From assembly GCA_947579665.1 (NCBI GenBank), contig CANPUZ010000059.1:1-64000 (forward strand): a DNA stretch of 64,000 nt, in the 5' to 3' direction. The translations under genes and the position numbers were made by a program. The notes beneath the pieces are model-generated. The model had not been told where the DNA came from. It was given only the letters and a program-made list of their open reading frames with translations, and did not search any database. The DNA comes from Sympetrum striolatum (taxonomy: Eukaryota > Arthropoda > Insecta > Odonata > Libellulidae). How positions within the stretch are numbered: position 1 is the first letter of the stretch; the number at the start of each line of letters is the position of its first letter. Positions 49,824 through 63,500 of the stretch are shown here, one piece after another.

Positions 49824-52800
49824 TCGTTTTTTTTCATCATTTTATGACGAAAATACCGTAAAAAGGGACGAAAACGGAGAATTTTAGCGAAATTTTTATT
49901 TTTTTCCTCAATTTACTAATTTTTCTTAATCATTTTATCACAAAATTACCTAAAAAAGGGACGCAAACGGATAATTTTAACGAAATTTCTATTTTTTTCT
50001 TCTATTTACTCGTTTTTTTCCTCATTTCATGACGAAATTACCGAAACAATGGACGAAAACGGATAATTTTAGCGAAATTTCTATTTTTTCCTCTATTTAC
50101 TCGTCCTTTTACCACATTTTATGACGAAATTACCGAAAAAATGGCTGAAAACGGATAATTTTCGCGAAATTTCTATTTTTTCCTCTATTTACTCCTTTTT
50201 TTTCCTCATTATATGACGAAATTAAAGAAAAAAGGGCCGAAAACGGATAATTTTAGCGAAATTTTTATTTTTTTTTTCCACTATTTACTCGTTTTTTTTC
50301 CTCATTTTATGACGATTTTACCAAAAAAAGGGACGAAAACGGATAATTTTACCGAAATTTCTATTTTTTCCTCTATTTACTCGTTTTTTCCTCATTTTAT
50401 GACGAAATTACCGAAAAAATGGACGAAAACGGATAATTTTAGCGAAATTTCTATTTTTTCCTCAATTTGCTCGTTTTTTTCCTCATTTTATGAAGAAATT
50501 ACCGAAAAAAGGGACGAAAAAGGATAATTTTAGCGAAATTTTAATTTTTTTCTTCAATTTACTCGTTTTCTTAATCATTTTATCACGAAATTACCGAAAA
50601 AAGGGACGAAAACGGAAAATTTTAGCGAAATTTCTATTTTTTTCCTCAAATTTACTCGTTTTTTCCTCATTTTATGACGGAATTACCGAAAAAAGGGACG
50701 AAAACGGATAATTTTAGCGAAATTTCTATTTTTTCCACTATTTACTCGTTGTCTTTCCTCATTTTATATCGAAATTACCGAAAAAAGGGTCGAAAGCGGA
50801 TAATTTTATCGAAATTTGTATTTTTTCCTCTATTTACTCGTTTTTTTCCTCATTTCATGACGAAATTACGAAAAAAGGGACGAAAACGGATAATTTTAGC
50901 GAAATTTCTATTTTTTTCCTCTATATGCTCGATTTTTTCTTCATTTTATGACGAAATTACCGGAAAAAGGGACGAAAACGGATAATTTTAGCGAAATTTT
51001 TATTTTTTTCCTCAAATTACTAATTTTTCTTCATCATTTTATCACGAAATTACCGAAAAAAGGGACGAAAACGGATAATTTTAACGAAATTTATATTTTT
51101 TTCTTCTATTTACTCGTTTTTTTCCTCATTTCATGACGAAATTACCGAAACAATGGACGAAAACGGATAATTTTAACGTAATTTCTATTTTTTTCCTCTA
51201 TTTACTCGTCCTTTTACCACATTTTATGACGAAATTACCGAAAAAATGGCTGAAAACGGATAATTTTCGCGAAATTTTTATTTTTTTCCTCAATTTACTA
51301 GTTTTCCTTCATCATTTTATCACGAAATTACCGAAAAAAGGAACGAAAACGGATAATTTTAGCGAAATTTTTATTTTTTTCCTCAATTTACTCGTTTTTC
51401 TTCATCATTTTATCACGAAATTACCGAAAAAAGGGACGATAACGGATAATTCTAGCGAAATTTCTATTTTTTCCTCAACTCGTTTTTTTTCCTCATTTTA
51501 TGTCGAAATTACCGAAAAAACGGACGAAAACGGATATTTTAGCGAAAATTTTATTTTTTTCCTCTATTTACTCGTTTTTTTCCTCATTTCATGACGAAAT
51601 TACGAAAAAAGGGACGAAAACGGATAATTTTAGCGAAATTTCTATTTTTTTCCTCTATATGCTCGATTTTTTCTTAATTTTATGACGAAATTACCGGAAA
51701 AAGGGACGAAAACGGATAATTTTAGCGAAATTTTTATTTTTTTTCTGAATTTACTCGTTTTTCTTCATCATTTTATCACGAAATTATTGAAAAAAGGGAC
51801 GAAAACGGATAATTTTAACGAAATTTCTATTTTTTTCCTCTATTTACTCGATTTTTTTCCACATTTTATGACGAAATTACCGAATAAAGGGACGAAAAAG
51901 GATATTTTAGCGAAATTTTTATTTTTTTCCTCAATTTACTATTTTTTCTTCATCATTTTATCAGGAAATTACCGAAAAAATGGACGAAAACGGTAAATTT
52001 TAGCGAAATTTTTAATTTTTTCCTCTATTTACTCGATTATTTTCCTCATTTTATGACGTAATTACCAAAAAAAATGATGAAAACAGATAATTTTAGCGAA
52101 ATATCTATTTTTTCCTCTATTTACTCGTCCTTTTACCACATTTTATGACGAAATTACCGAAAAAATGGCTGAAAACGGATAATTTTCGCAAAATTTCTAT
52201 TTTTTCCTCTATTTACTCCTTTTTTTCCTCATTATATGACGAAATTACAGAAAAAAGGGCCGAAAACGGATAATTTTAGCGAAATTTTTATTTTTTTTTC
52301 CACTATTTACTCGTTTTTTTTCCTCATTTTATGACGATTATACCAAAAAAGGGACGAAAACGGATAATTTTACCGAAATTTCTATTTTTTCCTCTATTTA
52401 CTCGTTTTTTCCTCATTTTATGAAGAAATTACCGGAAAAAGGGACGAAAAAGGATAATTTTAGCGAAATTTTAATTTTTTTCTTCAATTTACTCGTTTTC
52501 TTCATCATTTTATCACGAAATTACCGAAAAAAGGGACGAAAACGGAAAATTTTAGCGAAATTTCTATTTTTCTCCTCAAATTTACTCGTTTTTTCCTCAT
52601 TTTATGACGGAATTACCGAAAAAAGGGACGAAAACGGATAATTTTAGCGAAATTTCTATTTTTTCCACTATTTACTCGTTGTCTTTCTTCAATTAATATA
52701 TAAATTACCGAAAAAAGGGTCGAAAGCGGATAATTTTATCGAAATTTGTATTTTTTTCCTCTATTTACTCGTTTTTTTCCTCATTTCATGACGAAATTAC

Positions 52801-54152
52801 CGAAAAAAGGGTTGAAAATGGATAATTTTAGCGAAATTTCAATTTTTTTCCTCCATTTGCTCGTTTTTTTTCTTCAATTTATGACGAAATTACCGTAAAA
52901 AGGGACGAAAACGGAGAATTTTAGCGAAATTTTATTTTTTTCCTCAATTTACTCGTTTTTCTTCATCATTTTATCACGAAATTACCGAAAAAAGGGACGA
53001 AAACGGATAATTTTAACGAAATTTCTATTTTTTTCCTGTATTTACTCGATTTTTTCCACATTTTATGACGAAATTACCAAATAAAGGGACGAAAAAACGG
53101 ATAATTTTTGCGAAATTTTTATATTTTTCCTCAATTTACTATTTTTTCTTCATCATTTTATGAGGAAATTAACGAAAAATTGGACGAAAACGGATAATTT
53201 TAGCGATATTTTTAATTTTTTCCTCTATTTACTCGATTTTTTTCTTAATTTTATGACGAAATTACCGAAAAAAGGGACGAAAACGGATAATTTTATCGAA
53301 ATTACTATTTTTTTCCTCTATTTGCTCGTTTTTTTTCTTCATTTTATCACGAAATTACCGAAAAAAGGGACCAAAACGAATAATTTTAGCTAAATTTCTA
53401 TTTTTACCTCTATTTACTCGTTTTTTTTCCTCATTTTATGTCGAAATTACCGAGAAAAGGGACGAAAACGGATAATTTTAGCGAAATATTTATTTTTTTC
53501 CTCAATTTACTCGTTTTTCTTCATCATTTTATCACGAAATTACCGAAAAAAGGGACGATAACGGATAATTTTAGCGAAATTTCTATTTTTTCCTCAACTC
53601 GTTTTTTTTCCTCATTTAAGTCGAAATTACCGAATAAAGGGATGAAAACGGATATTTTAGCGAAATTTTCATTTTTTCCTCAATTTACTCGTTTTTCTTC
53701 TTCATTTTATCACGAAATTACCGAAGACAGGGATGAAAACGGATAATTTTAGCGAAATTTATATTTTTTTCCTCAATTTACTCGTTTATTTTCCTCATTT
53801 TATAACAAAATTACCGAAAAAAGGGTCAAAAACGGATAATTTTAGCAAATTTTCTATTTTTTCCCCAATTTACTGGTTTTTTTTCCGCATTTTATCACGA
53901 AGTTACGGAAAAAAGGGACGAAAACGGATAATTTAAGCGAAATTTTTATTTTTCTCCTTCATTTGTTCTTTTTTTTTCATCATTTTATTACGAAATTACC
54001 GAAAAAAGGGACGAAAACGGATAATTTTAGCGAAATTTCTATTTTTTCCTCTATTAACTCGTTTTTTTCCTCATTTTATATCGAAATTACCGAAAAAAGG
54101 GACGAAAACGGATAATTTTATCGTAATTTTTATTTTTTTCCTCTATTTAGTC
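49824..54152 (+). repeat. HOR family C, 47-monomer unit (4328 bp)
   Basis: It matches the preceding C unit at an offset of 3959 bp to about 52646 and of 4328 bp after about 53015. The extra 369 bp (52646-53014) is four monomers, which include a CAATTAATATATAAATTACC monomer. The 60.5-kb copy also contains these four monomers, so the shorter unit probably lost them. Confidence 0.85.
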
Positions 54153-54805
54153 GTTTTTTTTCCTCATTTTAAGACGAAATTACTGAAAAAAGGGACGAAA
54201 ATGGATAATTTTAGCGAAATTTCAATTTTTTTTCTCTATTTACTCGTTTTTTTTCCTCATTTTATGACGAAATTACCGAAAAAAGGGACGATAACGGATA
54301 ATTTTAGCGAAATTTGTATTTTTGTCCTCTATTTACTCGATTTTTTTCCTCATTTTACGACGAAATAACCGAAAATGGATAATTTGAGCGAAATTTTTAT
54401 TTTTTCCTCAATTTACTCGTTTTTTTTTCTTCATTTTATGACGAGATTACTGAAAAAAGGAACGAAAACGGATAATTTTAGCGAAATTTCTATTTTTTTC
54501 TCTATTTATTCGATTTTCCTCTATTTACTCGTTTTTTTTCCTCATTTTATGACGAAATTACAGATAAAATGGACGAAAAGGGATAATTTTAGCGAAATTT
54601 TTATTTTTTTCCTCAATTTACTCGTTTTTCTTCATCATTTTATCACGAAATTACCAAAAAAAGGGACGACAACGGATAATTTTAACGAAATTTCTATTTT
54701 TTTCCTTTATTTACTCGATTTTTTTTCCACATTTTATGTCGAAATTACCGAATAAAGGACAAAAACGGATAATTTTAGCGAAATTTTAATTTTTTTCCTC
54801 TATTT
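53215..54805 (+). repeat. Block duplicated at 55250-56850 (offset about 2040)
   Basis: Matching marks lie 2036 bp apart at the start (53438 and 55474) and 2045 bp apart later (54375 and 56420, 54755 and 56800). The block joins the end of the C unit to part of an A unit with one oversize monomer, so the C-A junction itself was duplicated. Confidence 0.8.
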
Positions 54806-55249
54806 ACTCGTTTTTTTTCTTCATTTTATCACGAAATTACCGAAAAAAGGGACGAAATCGGATAATTTTAGCGAAATTTCTATTTTTTCCTCTATTTACC
54901 CGTTTTTTTCCTCATTTTATGACTAAATTACCGAAAAAAGTGCCGAAAACGGATAATTTTAGCGAAATTTCTATATTTTCCTTTATTTACTCCATTTTTT
55001 CTCATTTTATGACGACATTACCGAAAAAAGGGTCGATATCGGATAATTTTAGCGAAATTTCTATTTTTTCCTCTATTTACTCGTCCTTTTTCCTCATTTT
55101 ATGACGAAATAACCGAAAAAATGGCCGAAAACGGATAATTTTCGAGAAATTTCTATTTTTCCTCTATTTACTCGTTTGTTTTCCTCATTATATGACGAAA
55201 TTACAGAAAAAAAGGGGCCGAAAACGGATAATTTTAGCGAAATTTTTAA
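54806..55249 (+). repeat. Short B-type remnant
   Basis: Between the two copies of the 2.04-kb duplication lies a fragment of about 440 bp of the B series: GGGTCGATATCGG near 55030, ATTTTCGAGAAATTTC near 55138 and a GGGGCCG monomer near 55213. It lacks the beginning and end of the block. Confidence 0.65.
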
Positions 55250-56850
55250 TTTTTTCCTCTATTTACTCGATTTTTTTCTTAATTTTATGACGAAATTACC
55301 GAAAAAAGGGACGAAAACGGATAATTTTATCGAAATTACTATTTTTTTTCCTCTATTTTCTCGTTTTTTTTCTTCATTTTATCACGAAATTACCGAAAAA
55401 AGGGACCAAAACGAATAATTTTAGCTAAATTTCTATTTTTACCTCTATTTACTCGTTTTTTTTTCCTCATTTTATGTCGAAATTACCGAGAAAAGGGACG
55501 AAAACGGATAATTTTAGCGAAATATTTATTTTTTTCCTCAATTTACTCGTTTTTCTTCATCATTTTATCACGAAATTACCGAAAAAAGGGACGATAACGG
55601 ATAATTTTAGCGAAATTTCTATTTTTTCCTCAACTCGTTTTTTTTTCCTCATTTTAGTCGAAATTACCGAATAAAGGGATGAAAACGGATATTTTAGCGA
55701 AATTTTTATTTTTTTCCTCAATTTACTCGTTTTTCTTCTTCATTTTATCACGAAATTACCGAAGACAGGGATGAAAACGGATAATTTTAGCGAAAGTTTT
55801 TATTTTTTTCCTCAATTTACTCGTTTATTTTCCTCATTTTATAACAAAATTACCGAAAAAAGGGTCAAAAACGGAAAATTTTAGCAAATTTTCTATTTTT
55901 TCCCCAATTTACTGGTTTTTTTTTCCGCATTTTATCACGAAGTTACGGAAAAAAGGGACGAAAACGGATAATTTAAGCGAAATTTTTATTTTTTTCCTCT
56001 ATTTTTTTTTCATCATTTTATTACGAAATTACCGAAAAAAGGGACGAAAACGGATAATTTTAGCGAAATTTCTATTTTTTCCTCTATTAACTCGTTTTTT
56101 TCCTCATTTTATATCGAAATTACCGAAAAAAGGGACGAAAACGGATAATTTTATCGAAATTTTTATTTTTTTCCTCTATTTAGTCGTTTTTTTTCCTCAT
56201 TTTAAGACGAAATTACTGAAAAAAGGGACGAAAATGGATAATTTTAGCGAAATTTCAATTTTTTTTCTCTATTTACTCGTTTTTTTTCCTCATTTTATGA
56301 CGAAATTACCGAAAAAAGGGACGATAACGGATAATTTTAGCGAAATTTGTATTTTTGTCCTCTATTTACTCGATTTTTTTCCTCATTTTACGACGAAATA
56401 ACCGAAAAAAGGGACGAAAATGGATAATTTGAGCGAAATTTTTATTTTTTCCTCAATTTACTCGTTTTTTTTTCTTCATTTTATGACGAGATTACTGAAA
56501 AAAGGAACGAAAACGGATAATTTTAGCGAAATTTCTATTTTTTTCTCTATTTATTCGATTTTCCTCTATTTACTCGTTTTTTTTCCTCATTTTATGACGA
56601 AATTACAGATAAAATGGACGAAAAGGGATAATTTTAGCGAAATTTTTATTTTTTTCCTCAATTTACTCGTTTTTCTTCATCATTTTATCACGAAATTACC
56701 AAAAAAAGGGACGACAACGGATAATTTTAACGAAATTTCTATTTTTTTCCTTTATTTACTCGATTTTTTTTCCACATTTTATGTCGAAATTACCGAATAA
56801 AGGGACAAAAACGGATAATTTTAGCGAAATTTTAATTTTTTTCCTCTATT
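55250..56850 (+). repeat. Block duplicate of 53215-54805
   Basis: This is the second copy of the about 2.04-kb-offset pair. Near 55990 a monomer lacks the CATTTGTTC segment found in other A copies, giving CTCTATTTTTTTTTCATC. After 56850 it continues in the A order where the first copy breaks off. Confidence 0.75.
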
Positions 56851-57945
56851 TACTCGATATTTTTCCTCATTTTATGAAGTAATTACCGAAAAAAGAGATG
56901 AAAACGGATAATTTTAGTGAAATTTCAATTATTTTCTCTATTTACTCGTTTTTTTCCTACTTTTATGGCGAAATTACCGAAAAAAGGGACGAAAACGGAT
57001 AATTTTAGCGAAATTTCTATTATTTCCTCAATTTACTCGTTTTCTTCATCATTTTATCACGAAATTACCGAAAAAAGGGACGAAAACGGATAATTTTAGC
57101 GATATTTTTAATTTTTTCCTCTATTTACTCGATTTTTTTCTTCATTTTATGACGAAATTCCCGAAAAAAGGAACGAAAACGGATAATTTAAGGGAAACTT
57201 CTCTTTTTTACTCTATTTACTCGTTTTTCTTCCTCATTTTATCACGAAATTACCGAAAAAAGGGACGAAAACGGATAATTATATCGAAATTACTATTTTT
57301 TTCCTCTATTTGCTCGTTTTTTTTCTTCATTTTATCACGAAATTACCGAAAAAAGGGACGAAATCGGATAATTTTAGCGAAATTTCTATTTTTTCCTCTA
57401 TTTACCCGTTTTTTCCTCATTTTATGACTAAATTACCGAAAAAAGGGCCGAAAACGGATATTTTTAGCGAAATTTCTATATTTTCCTTTATTTACTCCAT
57501 TTTTTCTCATTTTATGACGACATTACCGAAAAAAGGGTCGATATCGGATAATTTTCGAGAAATTTCTATTTTTCCTCTATTTACTCGTTTGTTTTCCTCA
57601 TTATATGACGAAATTACAGAAAAAAGGGCCGAAAACGATTAATTTTAGCGAAATTTTTATTTTTTTCCTCTATTTACTCGTTTTTTTTCCTCATTTTATG
57701 ACGATTTTACCAAAAAAAGGGACGAAAACGGATAATTTTAGCGAAATTTCTATTTTTTCCTCTATTAACTCGTTTTTTCCTTATCTTATGACGAAATTAC
57801 CGAAAAAAGGGACGAAAACGGATAATTTTAGCGAAATTTCTATTTTTTCCTTCATTTGCTCGTTTTTTTTCCTCATTTTATGAAGAAATTACCGAAAAAA
57901 GGGACGAAAAAGGATAATTTTAGCGAAATTTTTATTTTTCTTCCT
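56851..57945 (+). repeat. A end joined to B-type block
   Basis: The last A monomers (to about 56965) pass into the B series, with the GCGATATTTTTAATT monomer near 57100, a mutated GGGAAACTTCTC near 57192 and GGGTCGATATCGG near 57537. One monomer is skipped at about 57545-57555, where GTCGATATCGGATAATTTT runs directly into CGAGAAATTTC. Confidence 0.7.
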
Positions 57946-59760
57946 CAATTTACTCGTTTTTTTTCATCATTTTATGACGAAATTACCGTAAAAAGGGACG
58001 AAAACGGAGAATTTTAGCGAAATTTTTATTTTTTTCCTCAATTTACTAATTTTTCTTCATTATTTTATCACGAAATTACCGAAAAAAGGGACGAAAACGG
58101 ATAATTTTAACGAAATTTCTATTTTTTTCTTCTATTTACTCGTTTTTTTCCTCATTTCATGACGAAATTACCGAAACAAAGGACGAAAACGGATAATTTT
58201 AGCGAAATTTCTATTTTTTCCTCTATTTACTCGTCCTTTTACCACATTTTATGACGAAATTACCGAAAAAATGGCTGAAAACGGATAATTTTCGTGAAAT
58301 TTCTATTTTTTCCTCTATTTACTCCTTTTTTTTCCTCATTATATGACGAAATTACAGAAAAAAGGGCCGAAAACGGATAATTTTAGCGAAATTTTTATTT
58401 TTTTTTTCCACTATTTACTCGTTTTTTTTCCTCATTTTATGGCGATTTTACCAAAAAAAGGGACGAAAACGGATAATTTTACCGAAATTTCTATTTTTTC
58501 CTCTATTTACTCGTTTTTTCCTCATTTTATGACGAAATTACCGAAAAAAGGGACGAAAACGGATAATTTTAGAGAAATTTCTATTTTTTCCTCAATTTGC
58601 TCGTTTTCTTTCCTCATTTTATTAAGAAATTACCGAAAAAAGGGACGAAAAAGGATTATTTTAGCGAAATTTTAATTTTTTTCTTCAATTTACTCGTTTT
58701 CTTCATCATTTTATCACGAAATTACCGAAAAAAGGGAAGAAAACGGAAAATTTTAGCGAAATTTCTATTTTTTTCCTCAAATTTACTCGTTTTTTCCTCA
58801 TTTTATGACGGAATTACCGAAAAAAGGGACGAAAACGGATAATTTTAGCGAAATTTCTATTTTTTTCCTCTATATGCTCGATTTTTTCTTCATTTTATGA
58901 CGAAATTACCGGAAAAAGGGACGAAAACGGATAATTTTAGCGAAATTTTTATTTTTTTCCTCAAATTGCTAATTTTTCTTCATCATTTTATCACGAAATT
59001 ACCGAAAAAAGGGACGAAAACGGATAATTTTAACGAAATTTCTATTTTTTTCTTCTATTTACTCGTTTTTTTCCTCATTTCATGACGAAATTACCGAAAC
59101 AATGGACGAAAACGGATAATTTTAGCGAAATTTTTATTTTTTTCCTCAATTTACTAGTTTTCCTTCATCATTTTATCACGAAATTACCGAAAAAAGGAAC
59201 GAAAACGGATAATTTTAGCGAAATTTTTATTTTTTTCCTCAATTTACTCGTTTTTCTTCATCATTTTATCACGAAATTACCGAAAAAAGGGACGATAACG
59301 GATAATTCTAGCAAAATTTCTATTTTTTCCTCAACTCGTTTTTTTTCCTCATTTTATGTCGAAATTACCGAAAAAACGGACGAAAACGGATAATTTTAAC
59401 GAAATTTTATTTTTTTCCTCTATTTACTCGTTTTTTTCCTCATTTCATGACGAAATTACCAAAAAAGGGACGAAAACGGATAATTTTAGCGAAATTTCTA
59501 TATTTTTCCTCTATATGCTCGATTTTTTCTTTATTTTATGACGAAATTACCGAATAAAGGGACGAAAACGGATATTTTAGCGAAATTTTTATTTTTTTCC
59601 TCACTTTACTATTTTTTCTTCATCATTTTATCAGGAAATTACCGAAAAAATGGACGAAAACGGTCAATTTTAGCGAAATTTTTAATTTTTTCCTCTATTT
59701 ACTCGATTATTTTCCTCATTTTATGACGTAATTACCAAAAAAAATGATGAAAACAGATAA
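57946..59760 (+). repeat. HOR family C, shortened copy
   Basis: The order is that of the C unit start (ATTACCGTAAAAAGG near 57980, CCGAAACAAAGGACG near 58170, CCGGAAAAAGGG near 58909), but several runs of monomers are missing. Offsets to the 45.9-kb unit change from 12089 to 11908 bp within the block. It then passes to AATGATGAAAACAG near 59745. Confidence 0.7.
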
Positions 59761-60528
59761 TTTTAGCGAAATATCTATTTTTTCCTCTATTTACTCTTTT
59801 TTTTCCTCATTTTATGACGAAATTACCGAAAAAAGGAACGAAAACGGATAATTTTAGCGAAATTTCTATTTTTTCCTCTATTTACCCGTTTTTTTCTTCA
59901 TTTTCTGACTAAATTACCGAAAAAAGGGCCGAAAACGGATAATTTTAGCGAAATTTCTATATTTTCCTTTATTTACTCCATTTTTTCTCATTTTATGACG
60001 AAATTACCGAAAAAAGGGTCGATATCGGATAATTTTAGCGAAATTTCTATTTTTTCCTCTATTTACTCCTCCTTTTTCCTCATTTTATGACGAAATAACC
60101 GAAAAAATGGCCGAAAACGGATAATGTTCGAGAAATTTCTATTTTTCCTCTATTTACTCGTTTGTTTTTCTCATTATATGACGAAATTACAGAAAAAAGG
60201 GCCGAAAACGGATAATTTTAGCGAAATTTTTATTTTTTTTCCTCTATTTACTCGTTTTTTTTCCTCATTTTATGACGATTTTACCAAAAAAAGGGACGAA
60301 AACGGATAATTTTAGCGAAATTTCTATTTTTTCCTCTATTAACTCGTTTTTTCCTTATCTTATGACGAAATTACCGAAAAAAGGGACGAAAACGGATAAT
60401 TTTAGCGATATTTCTATTTTTTCCTTCATTTGCTCGTTTTTTTTCCTCATTTTATGAAGAAATTACCGAAAAAAGGGACGAAAAAGGATAATTTTAGCGA
60501 AATTTTTATTTTTCTTCCTCAATTTACT

Positions 60529-63500
60529 CGTTTTTTTTCATCATTTTATGACGAAATTACCGTAAAAAGGGACGAAAACGGAGAATTTTAGCGAAATTTT
60601 TATTTTTTTCCTCAATTTACTAATTTTTCTTCATCATTTTATCACAAAATTACCTAAAAAAGGGACGAAAACGGATAATTTTAACGAAATTTCTATTTTT
60701 TTCTTCTATTTACTCGTTTTTTTCCTCATTTCATGACGAAATTACCGAAACAATGGACGAAAACGGATAATTTTAGCGAAATTTCTATTTTTTCCTCTAT
60801 TTACTCGTCCTTTTACCACATTTTATGACGAAATTACCGAAAAAATGGCTGAAAACGGATAATTTTCGCGAAATTTCTATTTTTTCCTCTATTTACTCCT
60901 TTTTTTTCCTCATTATATGACGAAATTACAGAAAAAAGGGCCGAAAACGGATAATTTTAGCGAAATTTTTATTTTTTTTTTCCACTATTTACTCGTTTTT
61001 TTTCCTCATTTTATGACGATTTTACCAAAAAAAGGGACGAAAACGGATAATTTTACCGAAATTTATATTTTTTCCTCTATTTACTCGTTTTTTCCTCATT
61101 TTATGACGAAATTACCGAAAAAATGGACGAAAACGGATAATTTTAGCGAAATTTCTATTTTTTCCTCAATTTGCTCGTTTTTTTTCCTCATTTTATGAAG
61201 AAATTACCGAAAAAAGGGACGAAAAAGGATAATTTTAGCGAAATTTTAATTTTTTTCTTCAATTTACTCGTTTTTTTAATCATTTTATCACGAAATTACC
61301 GAAAAAAGGGACGAAAACGGAAAATTTTAGCGAAATTTCTATTTTTTTCCTCAAATTTACTCGTTTTTTCCTCATTTTATGACGGAATTACCGAAAAAAG
61401 GGACGAAAACGGATAATTTTAGCGAAATTTCTATTTTTTCCACTATTTACTCGTTGTCTTTCCTCATTTTATATCGAAATTACCGAAAAAAGGGTCGAAA
61501 GCGGATAATTTTATCGAAATTTGTATTTTTTCCTCTATTTACTCGTTTTTTTCCTCATTTCATGACGAAATTACGAAAAAAGGGTCGAAAACGGATAATT
61601 TTAGCGAAATTTCTATTTTTTTCCTCTATATGCTCGATTTTTTCTTCATTTTATGACGAAATTACCGGAAAAAGGGACGAAAACGGATAATTTTAGCGAA
61701 ATTTTTATTTTTTTCCTCAAATTACTAATTTTTCTTCATCATTTTATCACGAAATTACCGAAAAAAGGGACGAAAACGGATAATTTTAACGAAATTTATA
61801 TTTTTTTCTTCTATTTACTCGTTTTTTTCCTCATTTCATGACGAAATTACCGAAACAATGGACGAAAACGGATAAATTTAACGTAATTTCTATTTTTTTC
61901 CTCTATTTACTCGTCCTTTTACCACATTTTATGACGAAATTACCGAAAAAATGGCTGAAAACGGATAATTTTCGCGAAATTTTTATTTTTTTCCTCAATT
62001 TACTAGTTTTCCTTCATCATTTTATCACGAAATTACCGAAAAAAGGAACGAAAACGGATAATTTTAGCGAAATTTTTATTTTTTTCCTCAATTTACTCGT
62101 TTTTCTTCATCATTTTATCACGAAATTACCGAAAAAAGGGACGATAACGGATAATTCTAGCGAAATTTCTATTTTTTCCTCAACTCGTTTTTTTTCCTCA
62201 TTTTATGTCGAAATTACCGAAAAAACGGACGAAAACGGATATTTTAGCGAAAATTTTATTTTTTTCCTCTATTTACTTGTTTTTTTCCTCATTTCATGAC
62301 GAAATTACGAAAAAAGGGACGAAAACGGATAATTTTAGCGAAATTTCTATTTTTTTCCTCTATATGCTCGATTTTTTCTTAATTTTATGACGAAATTACC
62401 GGAAAAAGGGACGAAAACGGATAATTTTAGCGAAATTTTTATTTTTTTTCTGAATTTACTCGTTTTTCTTCATCATTTTATCACGAAATTATTGAAAAAA
62501 GGGACGAAAACGGATAATTTTAACGAAATTTCTATTTTTTTCCTCTATTTACTCGATTTTTTTCCACATTTTATGACGAAATTACCGAATAAAGGGACGA
62601 AAAAGGATATTTTAGCGAAATTTTTATTTTTTTCCTCAATTTACTATTTTTTCTTCATCATTTTATCAGGAAATTACCGAAAAAATGGACGAAAACGGTA
62701 AATTTTAGCGAAATTTTTAATTTTTTCCTCTATTTACTCGATTATTTTCCTCATTTTATGACGTAATTACCAAAAAAAATGATGAAAACAGATAATTTTA
62801 GCGAAATATCTATTTTTTCCTCTATTTACTCGTCCTTTTACCACATTTTATGACGAAATTACCGAAAAATGGCTGAAAACGGATAATTTTCGCAAAATTT
62901 CTATTTTTTCCTCTATTTACTCCTTTTTTTCCTCATTATATGACGAAATTACAGAAAAAAGGGCCGAAAACGGATAATTTTAGCGAAATTTTTATTTTTT
63001 TTTCCACTATTTACTCGTTTTTTTTCCTCATTTTATGACGATTATACCAAAAAAGGGACGAAAACGGATAATTTTACCAAAATTTCTATTTTTTCCTCTA
63101 TTTACTCGTTTTTTCCTCATTTTATGAAGAAATTACCGGAAAAAGGGACGAAAAAGGATAATTTTAGCGAAATTTTAATTTTTTTCTTCAATTTACTCGT
63201 TTTCTTCATCATTTTATCACGAAATTACCGAAAAAAGGGACGAAAACGGAAAATTTTAGCGAAATTTCTATTTTTTTCCTCAAATTTACTCGTTTTTTCC
63301 TCATTTTATGACGGAATTACCGAAAAAAGGGACGAAAACGGATAATTTTAGCGAAATTTCTATTTTTTCCACTATTTACTCGTTGTCTTTCTTCAATTAA
63401 TATATAAATTACCGAAAAAAGGGTCGAAAGTGGATAATTTTATCGAAATTTGTATTTTTTTCCTCTATTTACTCGTTTTTTTCCTCATTTCATGACGAAA